This document shows, in pieces, positions 19,166-26,928 of a DNA stretch of 64,000 nt. Position numbers and translations under genes: made by a program. Position 1 is the first letter of the stretch. The number at the start of each line of letters is the position of its first letter. The notes under the pieces are model-generated. The model was not told where the DNA came from and made no database searches. It saw only the letters and a program-made list of their open reading frames with translations. Origin of the DNA: UBA4615 sp964399635 (lineage in GTDB: Bacteria > Pseudomonadota > Gammaproteobacteria > Burkholderiales > Burkholderiaceae_E); NCBI GenBank assembly GCA_964399635.1, contig CAYNRU010000003.1, positions 1-64,000 on the forward strand, in the 5' to 3' direction.

Positions 19166-20002
19166 TCAGGCCCGGGGAATCCGTTTGCCATCGGCACCGA
19201 CGCGCTCGATCTCGACTTGCTGGCGACGCAGCTTCTCGTGCACGGTCTCGACATGGTCGGAGCCGATCTTGCTGAGCTCGACTTCCTCGACGACACGGGC
19301 GGACTTGCTCACCAGTGCGTGCTCGGCGGTCTCGACCACATGGATCGTGCGGTCGGCCCAATCGACATCGACGATGCTGTTGGGGTCGCTGACCACGCGA
19401 CGCATGATCTGCGCATGCTCTTCATGCAGGCTGATGTCCTGGGCAACTTCACGCTCGGTCACGAAACGACGCACGCGGGTCTCGCCGGTCTTGACCATCT
19501 CCTTGCCGACATTCAGCTGCTCTTCGGCCAGGCGCAAGACTTCGTTGTGGACCGCAGCAAGCTTGGGCGTCACCGCAACCGTCTGATTGGCGGCCAGCGG
19601 CACGGAGTCAAGCTTGCGAGCGATGGCTTCGACACGTGCCGGATCGGCCAGGCCGGTGGTGATGGCGCGGTCGTTGACGTCGATCGGACGGGAGGTGTTG
19701 AGGATGCCCAGTGCATGCGCGACTTCGCTGTCGACCACGCGAACCGCCAGCACCACGCCGTTCATCTGGACGGCACGGTGATAGACCTCGGCTTCATGTT
19801 CGTGGACGTCATGACCGAAGAGGCTGTGCCAGATGCCATGCCCTTCTTCGTGGTTATCGATATCGGCGACGACCGAGCGCACGCGTGCCTGATCGATCAC
19901 GCTGATGTCGGCATCGGCGAATCCACCGGCACGAAGCGCGGCGACAGCAGCCTGGGCGCGAGCGGCGGTGTCATAGGCAGCAACGACTTTTTCATAGGCC
20001 AT
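19166..20002 (-). CDS. YsnF/DUF2382 stress-response domain protein
   Basis: This 278-aa protein has two parts. The N-terminal about 90 residues (KVVAAYDTAARAQAAVAALR, later ADISVIDQ) resemble a general-stress fold that detects small repeats. The C-terminal half is the DUF2382 (YsnF/AvaK) domain with its regular strand-turn pattern of Lys/Glu/Arg and Val, such as LRLAEEQLNVGKEMVKTGET and RVVEEVELSKIGSDHVETV. There is no signal peptide. ATG 20002 has AAGGA 8 nt upstream. It is the second of two DUF2382 genes; the family is tied to stress and desiccation in other bacteria, but the biochemical role is unknown. Base composition is lower in GC than the neighbours. Confidence 0.82.
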   Translation of the reverse strand: MAYEKVVAAYDTAARAQAAVAALRAGGFADADISVIDQARVRSVVADIDNHEEGHGIWHSLFGHDVHEHEAEVYHRAVQMNGVVLAVRVVDSEVAHALGILNTSRPIDVNDRAITTGLADPARVEAIARKLDSVPLAANQTVAVTPKLAAVHNEVLRLAEEQLNVGKEMVKTGETRVRRFVTEREVAQDISLHEEHAQIMRRVVSDPNSIVDVDWADRTIHVVETAEHALVSKSARVVEEVELSKIGSDHVETVHEKLRRQQVEIERVGADGKRIPRA

Positions 20003-20038
20003 GTTCAGTATTCCTTGGCAGGTTTAGGTTGATGCGGC

Positions 20039-20500
20039 TTACTGACCGGCACTGGCTGACTTGCCAGCGTCGGCATCTGGGGGCGTCTCCGCACTGCGGG
20101 AGACGACGGCTTCCTGGTATCGAAGGGTGACGGTCTCCTGGTGGCGCTCGATCGTGCGCACTTTGCGTACGTGGATCTCTTCCTTGAGCATAAGACGCCG
20201 CTCAACCACCAGGACCTCTTCCATCACCGGAAAGATCGTGACATCGCCTTCCTCGCGCACCGCGGGGATCGCATCGACCGCCCGACCGATCGGAACGGTC
20301 GTGACTTCCACGTGGGTATGAGCCAGGTCTTGAGACACCAGTTCGTCGCGGGTCAGGGTTCGCGTCGAGACGCTGACCTTGCCGGATTCGCGTGTTTCTT
20401 TGGAGACCTGAGCAGTCTCCTCATGCAGGCGCAGGACCGTTGTCGAGCTTGGTGCAGGGGCACGACCAGTGCTTTGCGCGTCGTCTGACGGAATGTTCAT
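20039..20500 (-). CDS. DUF2382 (YsnF) domain protein, short form
   Basis: This protein of about 153 aa is dominated by the DUF2382 pattern: TVLRLHEETAQVSKETRESG, VSVSTRTLTRDELV, MEEVLVVERRLMLKEEIHVRKV and ERHQETVTLRYQEAVV. ATG 20500 has AGGAAA at 6 nt; an in-frame ATG at 20521 has no SD. The intergenic gap to the next DUF2382 gene is 36 bp, so the two form an operon and may assemble together. An Ala/Ser/Asp tail follows. Function unknown; stress role inferred from family. Confidence 0.8.
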   Translation of the reverse strand: MNIPSDDAQSTGRAPAPSSTTVLRLHEETAQVSKETRESGKVSVSTRTLTRDELVSQDLAHTHVEVTTVPIGRAVDAIPAVREEGDVTIFPVMEEVLVVERRLMLKEEIHVRKVRTIERHQETVTLRYQEAVVSRSAETPPDADAGKSASAGQ

Positions 20501-20521
20501 GTTTTCCTGATCCGGATTCAT

Positions 20522-20899
20522 TTCGTAAAAAAGTTAAAACTCAGTTTTTGACAGGGAAATGTTGCGTGGATTCAGGGCTAATTTAAGGCTTTTAACACTC
20601 TTGCTCTTTGAAGTCGGCAGATGCTAATCGATCCCCTTGGCAACTGTGTGACGCTGTGTGACGGCCTGGGGATGGCGTGTCGAAATGTCGAGTTTCGCCG
20701 GTGCGGCCGGAAGGATCGTCATGGACTCGCCCGAGTTCCGGTGTCTGCTGGAGGCGCTCGGGGCCCCGGGGCGTCGCCAAAGCCACCAGCCCCGCGTGGC
20801 CCTGGCGTGGTGTCATCGGCTGTGCGGACTGGCCAGGGATCGACTAAGCTGAAGCGTCGCCGCTTCGTTGGTCCGTGATTCGACAGAGGCCCATCCTCC
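20522..20899. other. 378-bp intergenic region with AT-rich promoter island
   Basis: The part nearest the DUF2382 start (about 20522-20605) is strikingly AT-rich for this genome, with runs of A and T, and is the likely regulatory region of that operon. No clean -35/-10 pair was found on the minus strand. The remainder to 20899 carries no frame that I can support as a gene. Confidence 0.45.
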
Positions 20900-21499
20900 G
20901 TGGTCTGGTTGCCTACCATGCATGGTCTTGGTTCTCGACGCTTCCCGCAGCCGCTCGGTCGACATGCCCGGGCGCGGCGACTCGCGCCGGCACCGGCGGG
21001 TGTCGTGCTGGTCGTAATCCTGACCTTGGGCGTCGGCCCGTCCGCGCTGGCGCAGGAGCCGTCGGCGGAGGATCAGATGCGGATCGCCTATGCGCCGCAA
21101 GCACGCCACTTCTCGCATGACGACGCGTACGTCAGGTGGAACCACATCGTCGCTTTGGAGTGGCTGACGTCGCGCCGCACGCTCTGGGGCGCCGACCGGA
21201 GCTTCCTCGGCCTATCCTTGTTCGACAACTCGTATGGACAGTTCTCTCAGTCGGTGTACGCCGGCCTCGAGTGGGACTTGACCCGAGCCGGGGGCGGCGA
21301 CGTCTTCCTCGCGCTCAGCGCCGGCCTGGTCCATGGCTACGCGGGGCCCTACGAGGACAAGCTGCCGCTCAACCGTGCCTTGGGCGTCGGGCTGACGGTC
21401 GTTCCCGCGATCGGCTGGCGACGCAACGGTCTGGGCGTCGCGGCGAGCCTGGTCGGCAGCGCCGTCGCGCTGCGGATCAGCTACACCTTCGGCCTCTGA
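20900..21499 (+). CDS. putative outer-membrane beta-barrel protein
   Basis: This 199-aa exported protein has an unusually long N-terminal region, then a hydrophobic signal core VVLVVILTLGVGPSALA and cleavage before QEPSA. The mature part alternates polar and hydrophobic residues and contains SLFDNSYGQFSQSVYAGLEW, LSAGLVHGYAGPYEDKLPLN, and a terminal strand ending ...LRISYTFGL, with a Phe near the end and a hydrophobic last residue. I know this pattern from small barrels often mis-named glycerol-3-phosphate transporters. The start is uncertain (20900 or 20918; neither has an SD). Ligand and role unknown. Confidence 0.6.
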   Translation: MVWLPTMHGLGSRRFPQPLGRHARARRLAPAPAGVVLVVILTLGVGPSALAQEPSAEDQMRIAYAPQARHFSHDDAYVRWNHIVALEWLTSRRTLWGADRSFLGLSLFDNSYGQFSQSVYAGLEWDLTRAGGGDVFLALSAGLVHGYAGPYEDKLPLNRALGVGLTVVPAIGWRRNGLGVAASLVGSAVALRISYTFGL

Positions 21500-21695
21500 T
21501 CGAGACTCGGCGCCTAGGTCGCGCTGAAGGGACCGGGCTCCAGCGTTATGTAGGGATGTCCTTCGGCTCCTGGAACGAGTGCTCTCGCGAGCCGGCGTTG
21601 CGGATCGAGTCGGGGGTTCCGTAGGGCCGCGCGTCCGGCCGGGCGATGGGCCGAACCGCTGAGCGGCCGGGGCGCGCCGCCGCGCCCCGATTGGC

Positions 21696-22112
21696 TCAGC
21701 GCTTCATGGCAGCGTCGCGCTTGGCGGTGGCAGCCGCCAATGCGGTGCGGCGGGTCTCGGTGTGGGCTTTCATCTTGGCCTCGAAGTCGGACCGAGTGGC
21801 TTCCGTGGCCTGCCGGTTGGCGTTGCGCCGCGCCACAAGCGGGTCCTTGCCGGCGGCACGGGCCTCGGCCATCGCCTTGTCTTCGGCTGCCTTCACGGCG
21901 GCGGCGCGCTCGGCGCGCAGCGGCCGGGTGGCGTCGTTGAACGCCGTGCGCGCGGCGCGCTGCTCGGCACGCATCACGACGACCGGGTCGGTGCTGGCGG
22001 TGGCCGCCATCTTGGCGGGTGCGGCGGCGGCGGCAGGCGTCGAGGTCTGCGATTGAGCAGCGCCACTCAACAGAGCGAGCGCTGCGACGGCGGCGAGGAT
22101 GGACTTCTTCAT
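21696..22112 (-). CDS. secreted Ala-rich helical protein
   Basis: A 138-aa protein starts MKKSILAAVAALALLSGAAQSQ, a clean Sec signal peptide, after GGAGAT about 6 nt upstream; an ATG 21 nt earlier has no such SD. The mature part is charged and Ala-rich (MRAEQRAARTAFNDATRPLRAERAAAVKAAED) and is predicted by eye to be one long amphipathic helix or coiled coil. It resembles small periplasmic proteins found in many Burkholderiales. No enzymatic motif is present and function is unknown. Confidence 0.65.
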   Translation of the reverse strand: MKKSILAAVAALALLSGAAQSQTSTPAAAAAPAKMAATASTDPVVVMRAEQRAARTAFNDATRPLRAERAAAVKAAEDKAMAEARAAGKDPLVARRNANRQATEATRSDFEAKMKAHTETRRTALAAATAKRDAAMKR

Positions 22113-22643
22113 GGTGGTATCTCCAGCGGACAAGAATAGGCGTGAATGCTGCCCGTGCGTTGAGCGACGGCCGCACGGATTATGGGGGGTTGAGCATGTG
22201 GATAGCCTCCGGCCCCGTGGGTGTCATGCAACAACACGGGCCGCGGATTTCGCAAACTGCGAATTCGCGGCGTCGACGGGGTCGATCAGGTGCCAGCCGT
22301 CGCCCTCGCCAATCGAGCGCCGCGCGCCTCTACCGAGAATGCGGCGCTGCCCGAGCTGCCGCGCCGGGGTGGCGCGCGCGACATCCATCGCATCAGCCTC
22401 GACTCCGACCTCGAGGCTCCGATTGCGACCCGTGAACCTCACCTGAAGCGTGCTCATCGTGGTACCTTGCTCGATTAACCTGGTTGAGTATGTCCACCAG
22501 GAGCGCCACGCCGGCGCTGATGCTCAACTCCGTGCTCACCTGGCTGCGTGTCGCCAGGGGCCAGCCAGCGCTGCGCAGCCCTGCAGCCGCCCCCCCCCGC
22601 GGGCTCCTGCCCCGACCCTCGATTACCTAACTGAAGGACTGAC
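22113..22643. other. 531-bp region with at most one weak small ORF
   Basis: Between the secreted helical protein and the SHOCT gene there is one minus-strand frame worth noting (22224-22457). Otherwise there is mixed-composition sequence, including a run of C residues near 22590. No promoter or RNA structure could be assigned with confidence. Confidence 0.4.
22224..22457 (-). CDS. possible small protein, 77 aa
   Basis: A frame starting MSTLQVRFTGRNRSLEVGVE has an AAGG element 7 nt before its ATG. After about residue 30 the composition becomes Arg/Gly/Ala-rich, as in shadow frames. I do not recognise a family. It may be a short true gene, the start of a decayed gene, or chance. Confidence 0.28.
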   Translation of the reverse strand: MSTLQVRFTGRNRSLEVGVEADAMDVARATPARQLGQRRILGRGARRSIGEGDGWHLIDPVDAANSQFAKSAARVVA

Positions 22644-23021
22644 ATGAGCAACTTCTGGGACCTGGTCTGGCTGATGCTTTCGACCTTCTTCTTCATCGCC
22701 TACCTGATCATCATGTTCCAGATCGTCGTCGATCTGTTCAGGGACAGCGAGCTGGGGGGCGGATCGAAGGTGCTGTGGATCATCGGGCTGATCTTTATTC
22801 CTGTGCTTACGGCGATCATCTACATCATCGCCCGGGGCAAGAGCATGTCGGCCCGGCAGCAGGCAAGCATGCAGCGAGCCAAGGCCGACACAGAAACCTA
22901 CATCCGGGAGGTGGCCGGCAAGTCACCCGCCCAGCACATTGCCGAGGCCAAGGCGCTGCTCGACGCCGGCACGATCAACCCAGCAGAGTTCGACGCGCTC
23001 AAGGCCAAGGCATTGGCCTGA
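22644..23021 (+). CDS. small membrane protein with PLD-N-like and SHOCT domains
   Basis: This 125-aa protein has two N-terminal transmembrane helices (about residues 4-28, LVWLMLSTFFFIAYLIIMF, and 42-63, VLWIIGLIFIPVLTAIIYII) with the intervening VDLFRDSELGGGSK typical of the phospholipase-D-nuclease N-terminal membrane domain. A C-terminal SHOCT motif follows (IAEAKALLDAGTINPAEFDALKAKAL). ATG 22644 follows GAAGGACTGAC. Proteins of this layout are common, and their function is not established; SHOCT is thought to mediate oligomerisation. Confidence 0.85.
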   Translation: MSNFWDLVWLMLSTFFFIAYLIIMFQIVVDLFRDSELGGGSKVLWIIGLIFIPVLTAIIYIIARGKSMSARQQASMQRAKADTETYIREVAGKSPAQHIAEAKALLDAGTINPAEFDALKAKALA

Positions 23022-23157
23022 GCTCCCGCGGCACGCCGGTCCCGCCCGGCCTGTGCGTGCCGACCGGCAGGATGCACCCGCTGCTCGGCGACCGTGCCAC
23101 CGACGGTCATGCTGCCGGCCCGGTTCCTGCGCACTGCGCGATCGACTGCGAACCGCA

Positions 23158-23256
23158 TTATTGCCGGGAAGCGGATGCCACGAACGGGTTCAAGACCTTC
23201 ACACCGGTGCCTGCGAAGTCCGCTGCATTGCGCGTGACCACGGTGACGACTACTAC
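23158..23256 (-). pseudogene. C-terminal remnant of a VapC-like PIN-domain toxin
   Basis: The last 32 codons before a TAA read VVVVTVVTRNAADFAGTG then VKVLNPF and a short tail. The TRN-x-x-DF-x-GTGVKVLNPF pattern is the conserved end of VapC PIN nucleases, containing the last acidic active-site residue. Upstream of it the frame no longer resembles the family and no antitoxin gene is present, so this is a decayed toxin-antitoxin locus. A longer intact gene is excluded by the lack of the N-terminal metal-binding Asp region. Confidence 0.55.
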
Positions 23257-23559
23257 GCCCACTCGCCGCTGAACGATCCACAGAGTGGCCCACTGAGGGT
23301 GATGTGCGCGTGCGCCGTGGCGGCTCGTGGCATACCTGGGCCTTTTATGCAGGGCCGTCCTATCGCAACTGGAGCAGCCCTTCCACACGCTACCCCCTGG
23401 TGGGGATGCGCCTGCTCAGAGAAGCTGACTGAACCCGCGCCAGCGGCAGGTCTGGGAGTACAGCCGACAGCGCAGCCACCGGTGCAGCGTGTCGGTGATC
23501 GGCTTCGATCTCAGGTGCGGCAATCGCCGTCGCCCGTCGGCGGTGAGCGCTGCGGCCAG

Positions 23560-23721
23560 GCCTTCGAAGACCATCGCATCGCGCTCCGGGTCAGGGGCGA
23601 GCGCGCGCTCGAACATCGCATGGACCGAGGCCGGGCGCTCGGTACGGCCGCGCACGACGCGTTCATCGAACCCGACCTCGTGGCGCAGCGCGGTGTTTCC
23701 GATGCAGTTGCTCCTCGAACT
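23560..23721 (-). pseudogene. N-terminal remnant of an AMP-dependent acyl-CoA ligase
   Basis: The minus strand reads NTALRHEVGFDERVVRGRTE followed by RPASVHAMFERALAPDPERDAMVFEG. This is the usual opening of a subgroup of ANL acyl-CoA ligases (HEV-x-F-x-x-RVVR, MFERA, P-x-RDA-V). No in-frame start codon precedes it, and after the VFEG the family resemblance stops; the frame ends at 23416. The rest of a roughly 500-residue enzyme is missing, so this is a relic. Confidence 0.5.
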
Positions 23722-23844
23722 GATCGTACGGTCCGGCCGGCCGGTCAGGCCGGGCGACCCGGCACGACTGACGTTTGAACCCGCCGACGTGAGACACGCC
23801 GTCCTGCTCGTCGATCGGTCCGCCTATCGACCCGGAACCTCATC

Positions 23845-25077
23845 GTGATCGTCGTCTGGGCCCTGTCCGCGTTGCTGCATGGCTATGTCGGCCTGCGCCT
23901 GGTGCCGGCGCTGGCTGCCTGGCCGGTCGCGGCCACGCTGCTTGTCGCGCTGCTGATGGCGTCGGCGCTGGCGCTGCCGCTCGGGGCGCGCGCCATGCGC
24001 CGGCGTGGCGGTCGCGCGGTGACGACGACGTATTGGGTCGGGATGCTCTGCCTCGGATTGTTCTCGTCGCTGTTCGTGCTGACGGTGCTGCGCGACGCCG
24101 GCCTGCTGCTGGCGAGGGCATTCGATGCGGTGTGGCCTGCGGTCGTCGGCCTAGACGGGCTGTCGCTGGGCACCGCGCTGGCGGTGCCGCTGCTGGGCGC
24201 TGCGGTGACCGCGTGGGGCTTCGTCAATGCCCGTCGTACTGCGCGCGTGGTACGCATCGACGTACCGGTCACCGGCCTGCCTGCGGCGCTGCACGGCTAT
24301 ACGATCGCGCAGCTCAGCGACGTGCACGTCGGGCGCACGATCCGACGGCCGTACGTCGAGGCAATCGTCGATACAGTGAACCGTCTCGAGCCCGACCTGG
24401 TTGCAGTGACCGGCGACCTGGTCGACGGCAGCGTCGCAGACCTTGCCGTCCACGTGTCGCCGCTGTCGCGGCTGTCCAGCGCACACGGCACCTACTTCGT
24501 GACAGGCAACCACGAGTACTACTCTGGCGCGCATGCATGGATCGTCGAACTGCGCCGACTGGGCATCACGGTGCTGATGAACGAGCATGTCGTGCTGGGC
24601 CGCGGCGAGGCCCGGCTGGTGCTGGCCGGTGTCACCGACCATTCGGCCCACCACTTCGATGCGGCGCACCGCAGCGATCCGCGGGCAGCCCTCGCGGGCG
24701 CGCCGGCCGGCGCCCTGTGGATCCTGCTCGCGCACCAGCCGCGCAGCGCGGCGGCGGCGGCCGACGCCGGGTTCGACCTGCAGCTCTCGGGCCACACCCA
24801 CGGCGGACAGTTCCTGCCCTGGAACTTCTTCGTGAGCCTGCAGCAGCCCTATACCGCCGGGTTGCACCGGCTGCGCGGACTGTGGATCTACGTGAGCCGG
24901 GGCACCGGTTACTGGGGTCCGCCCAAGCGCTTCGGTGCACCCTCCGAGATCACGCTGCTGCGGCTGGTGCCCGCGCTCGATCTGCGCTGCCGCGTTCGGC
25001 CACACCCGTTCGTCCGACAGCGCCGGCCGCGTGATGTAGCCGGCATCGCCTTGCGGATCGAGCAGGGCTTGCCGTAG
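23845..25077 (+). CDS. membrane-anchored metallophosphoesterase (YkuE-like)
   Basis: Four or so N-terminal transmembrane segments (residues about 3-17, 25-48, 62-83 and 104-125) precede a calcineurin-like phosphoesterase domain. Its metal motifs are all present: DVH (159-161), GDLVDG (190-195), GNHEYY (221-226), LAHQP, and SGHTHGGQ. At 410 aa it is slightly long: homologues normally finish just after the EITLLRLVPA segment, whereas here about 30 further residues rich in Arg follow, perhaps read-through into flanking DNA. The substrate is unknown; some relatives act on UDP-diacylglucosamine or cell-wall lipids. Confidence 0.87.
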   Translation: MIVVWALSALLHGYVGLRLVPALAAWPVAATLLVALLMASALALPLGARAMRRRGGRAVTTTYWVGMLCLGLFSSLFVLTVLRDAGLLLARAFDAVWPAVVGLDGLSLGTALAVPLLGAAVTAWGFVNARRTARVVRIDVPVTGLPAALHGYTIAQLSDVHVGRTIRRPYVEAIVDTVNRLEPDLVAVTGDLVDGSVADLAVHVSPLSRLSSAHGTYFVTGNHEYYSGAHAWIVELRRLGITVLMNEHVVLGRGEARLVLAGVTDHSAHHFDAAHRSDPRAALAGAPAGALWILLAHQPRSAAAAADAGFDLQLSGHTHGGQFLPWNFFVSLQQPYTAGLHRLRGLWIYVSRGTGYWGPPKRFGAPSEITLLRLVPALDLRCRVRPHPFVRQRRPRDVAGIALRIEQGLP

Positions 25078-25236
25078 CTGGCCGCGCGCCCCGATCCCGG
25101 GCCGTTCCCGCAGCCCGTACTGCGGGAGGCCATGCTGCTGTTCCTCGGCGAACGGCTTGCCCCCGCCGAAGCAGTGGCGGGCGCCGCGGGCCACGAGTAG
25201 ACTCCAGGGCTCCTTACCGAGGCAGAGTCGCGCGAC

Positions 25237-26553
25237 ATGTCGCGAGCCGCGCTTGCTGCACTTGCCGCCTTGCTCGTCAGCGCTTGCGCGAGTTTTTCGC
25301 CGTCCGCGCTGCCGCTGCCGCCCGATCCAGGGGCGGCGCAGAGCCAGTCCCGCAACGACGTGACGGTGTCTACGGCGATCCTCACCGATGCGCAGGCGCG
25401 CCAGCACTTTGGCGTCGATCTCGCCGCATTCGGGCTGCAGGCCGTCTGGCTCGAGGTGCGCAACGCCTCGCCGCGCCGCCTGCGTCTGATGCGCGGCGCC
25501 ATCGACGCCGACGTCTACTCGGCCGACGAAGCGGCCTTCCTCATGCGCAAGGCCGTGCCCGGCAAGGACTTCGAGCGGTTTCGGCAGTACGTGCGTGATG
25601 AGTCGATACGCATCCTGCTGGCGCCGCAGACCCTCAACCAGGGTTTCGTGATCGTGCCGCGCGCCGAGGGTGGCCGCTATGTCGACGTGCAACTGCATTC
25701 GCCCGGGCAACTGCTGCGTTTCGGGTTTGCTCTGCCGCTGCCGGACGGCGATTTCGACTATGAACGGCTCGACCCCGACCGCATCTACGCCGGGCGCACG
25801 CTCCCCGACCTGGACGCCGACCGGCTGCGGGCCGAACTCGAGAAGTTGCCCTGCTGCACGACTGACGAGGCAGGCAGCACGGAAGGCGATCCCCTGAACG
25901 TCGTGCTGATTGGCGATGCCAAAGAGACGCTCGGCGCGCTGTCGCGCAGCGGCTGGTCGTTCACGCACCGGATCAACCTGACCACGGTCGGGCGCGAGGT
26001 CGGCGCGGCGATCTCGGGCGCGGCCTATCCGGTTGCCCCGGTGAGCCCGCTCTACGCACTGGGCCGCACGCAGGACTTCGCGATGCAACGCGCGCGCAGC
26101 ACCATCACCCGCCGCAACCACATGCGGCTGTGGCTGGCGCCGTTCCGGTTCGAGGGGCGCCAGGTCTGGATCGGCCAGATCAGCCGCGACATCGGCGTCA
26201 AGGTGACGCCGAAGTCGCCGACCCTCACGACCCACGTGATCGACCCGGCCGTCGACGAGGCGCGGGCGTACCTGCTGCAGAGCCTGTTCACGCACAACGT
26301 GGTCGACCGTTTCGCGTTCGTCAAGGGTGGCGCCGCCGCGCACCGCACCGAGCCCAGGGTCAACCTCATGGGTGATTCGTTCTACAGCGACGGCATGCGG
26401 CTGGTCGTCGTGCTGGCGCCTACTCCGGTCGCGCCGGCGCAGATCGGCGCCTACAACTGGGAAGAGCCCGAAGGGCCGATCGCCGAAGGCCAGAGCGACG
26501 ATGCCCGCAAGCCGGTGCCGATCCCTCCAACGGGCGCGCGTCCCGGACCTTGA
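25237..26553 (+). CDS. LssY C-terminal-domain lipoprotein
   Basis: A 438-aa exported lipoprotein has a signal peptide with lipobox LLVSAC (Cys at residue 17). The central and C-terminal parts contain the LssY-C signature: a segment around DPLNVVLIGDAKETLGAL, then GWSFTHRINL, the YALGRTQDFAMQRARSTI stretch, LWLAPFRFEGRQVWIGQISRDIG, and THVIDPAVDEARAYLLQ. The family name comes from a Legionella type-I-secretion-associated gene, but function is unproven. ATG 25237 lacks a good SD. It is monocistronic, 160 bp after the phosphoesterase. Confidence 0.8.
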   Translation: MSRAALAALAALLVSACASFSPSALPLPPDPGAAQSQSRNDVTVSTAILTDAQARQHFGVDLAAFGLQAVWLEVRNASPRRLRLMRGAIDADVYSADEAAFLMRKAVPGKDFERFRQYVRDESIRILLAPQTLNQGFVIVPRAEGGRYVDVQLHSPGQLLRFGFALPLPDGDFDYERLDPDRIYAGRTLPDLDADRLRAELEKLPCCTTDEAGSTEGDPLNVVLIGDAKETLGALSRSGWSFTHRINLTTVGREVGAAISGAAYPVAPVSPLYALGRTQDFAMQRARSTITRRNHMRLWLAPFRFEGRQVWIGQISRDIGVKVTPKSPTLTTHVIDPAVDEARAYLLQSLFTHNVVDRFAFVKGGAAAHRTEPRVNLMGDSFYSDGMRLVVVLAPTPVAPAQIGAYNWEEPEGPIAEGQSDDARKPVPIPPTGARPGP

Positions 26554-26724
26554 GCGACGCGCACTGCTCCGGTGGCGCCCCCTCCCTCCGTGGCGGGCTG
26601 CGCTGCGCCCTGAGCATCGGCAGCCTCCGTCGCCGGCAGACGGCTGCGCAATCCGCAAGGGCGCGGCGAAGGCTCACTGAAGAAATCCGCGTGCAAGGCG
26701 GTTCCATGGCCTCCCAGAAACGAC

Positions 26725-26756
26725 AAGGGGTCACGTGCCGAAGCGCGTAACCCCTT
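26725..26756 (-). terminator. terminator downstream of tRNA-Met
   Basis: Read on the minus strand just after the tRNA CCA end, AAGGGGT and ACCCCTT close an imperfect long stem capped by a TTCG loop (inner pairs ACG/CGT and GC/GC with single-base bulges), followed by GTCGTTTC. This is a good candidate for the end of the tRNA transcript. Confidence 0.65.
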
Positions 26757-26764
26757 CATGTGAC

Positions 26765-26841
<77 letters not shown>

Positions 26842-26851
26842 AAAGCGCTGG

Positions 26852-26880
26852 ATTGTAGCCTGCACGCCTGAGTGCGTCAA
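26852..26880 (-). promoter_or_regulatory. sigma70 promoter of tRNA-Met
   Basis: On the minus strand TTGACG (26880-26875) and TACAAT (26857-26852) are separated by exactly 17 bp. The predicted start lies about 4 nt before the mature tRNA 5' end. It sits in the gap after leuA, so the tRNA has its own strong promoter. Confidence 0.8.
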
Positions 26881-26928
26881 AGCGGCACGATCGCCCCTGA
26901 CTCCCGTGGAGCCGGGCGCTGCGCGCCC

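Larger units (their letters stand above)
23022..23844. other. 823-bp region of gene remnants
   Basis: No intact gene is supportable here, but at least two recognisable fragments remain on the minus strand (a VapC C-terminus and an AMP-ligase N-terminus). A plus-strand reading at about 23699-23848 vaguely resembles the C-terminal TOBE segment of ABC ATPases. The region looks like the result of successive deletions. Confidence 0.5.

Noticed and set aside
23699..23848. Plus-strand peptide resembling the TOBE end of an ABC transporter ATPase.
   Set aside because: Similarity is only by impression over about 40 residues and overlaps the ligase remnant; not enough to annotate.
24980..25190. Minus-strand reading containing GYITRPALSDERVW, vaguely like an adenylation-enzyme segment.
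   Set aside because: Only a short stretch looks meaningful, it overlaps the sense phosphoesterase gene, and no other family motif is adjacent.
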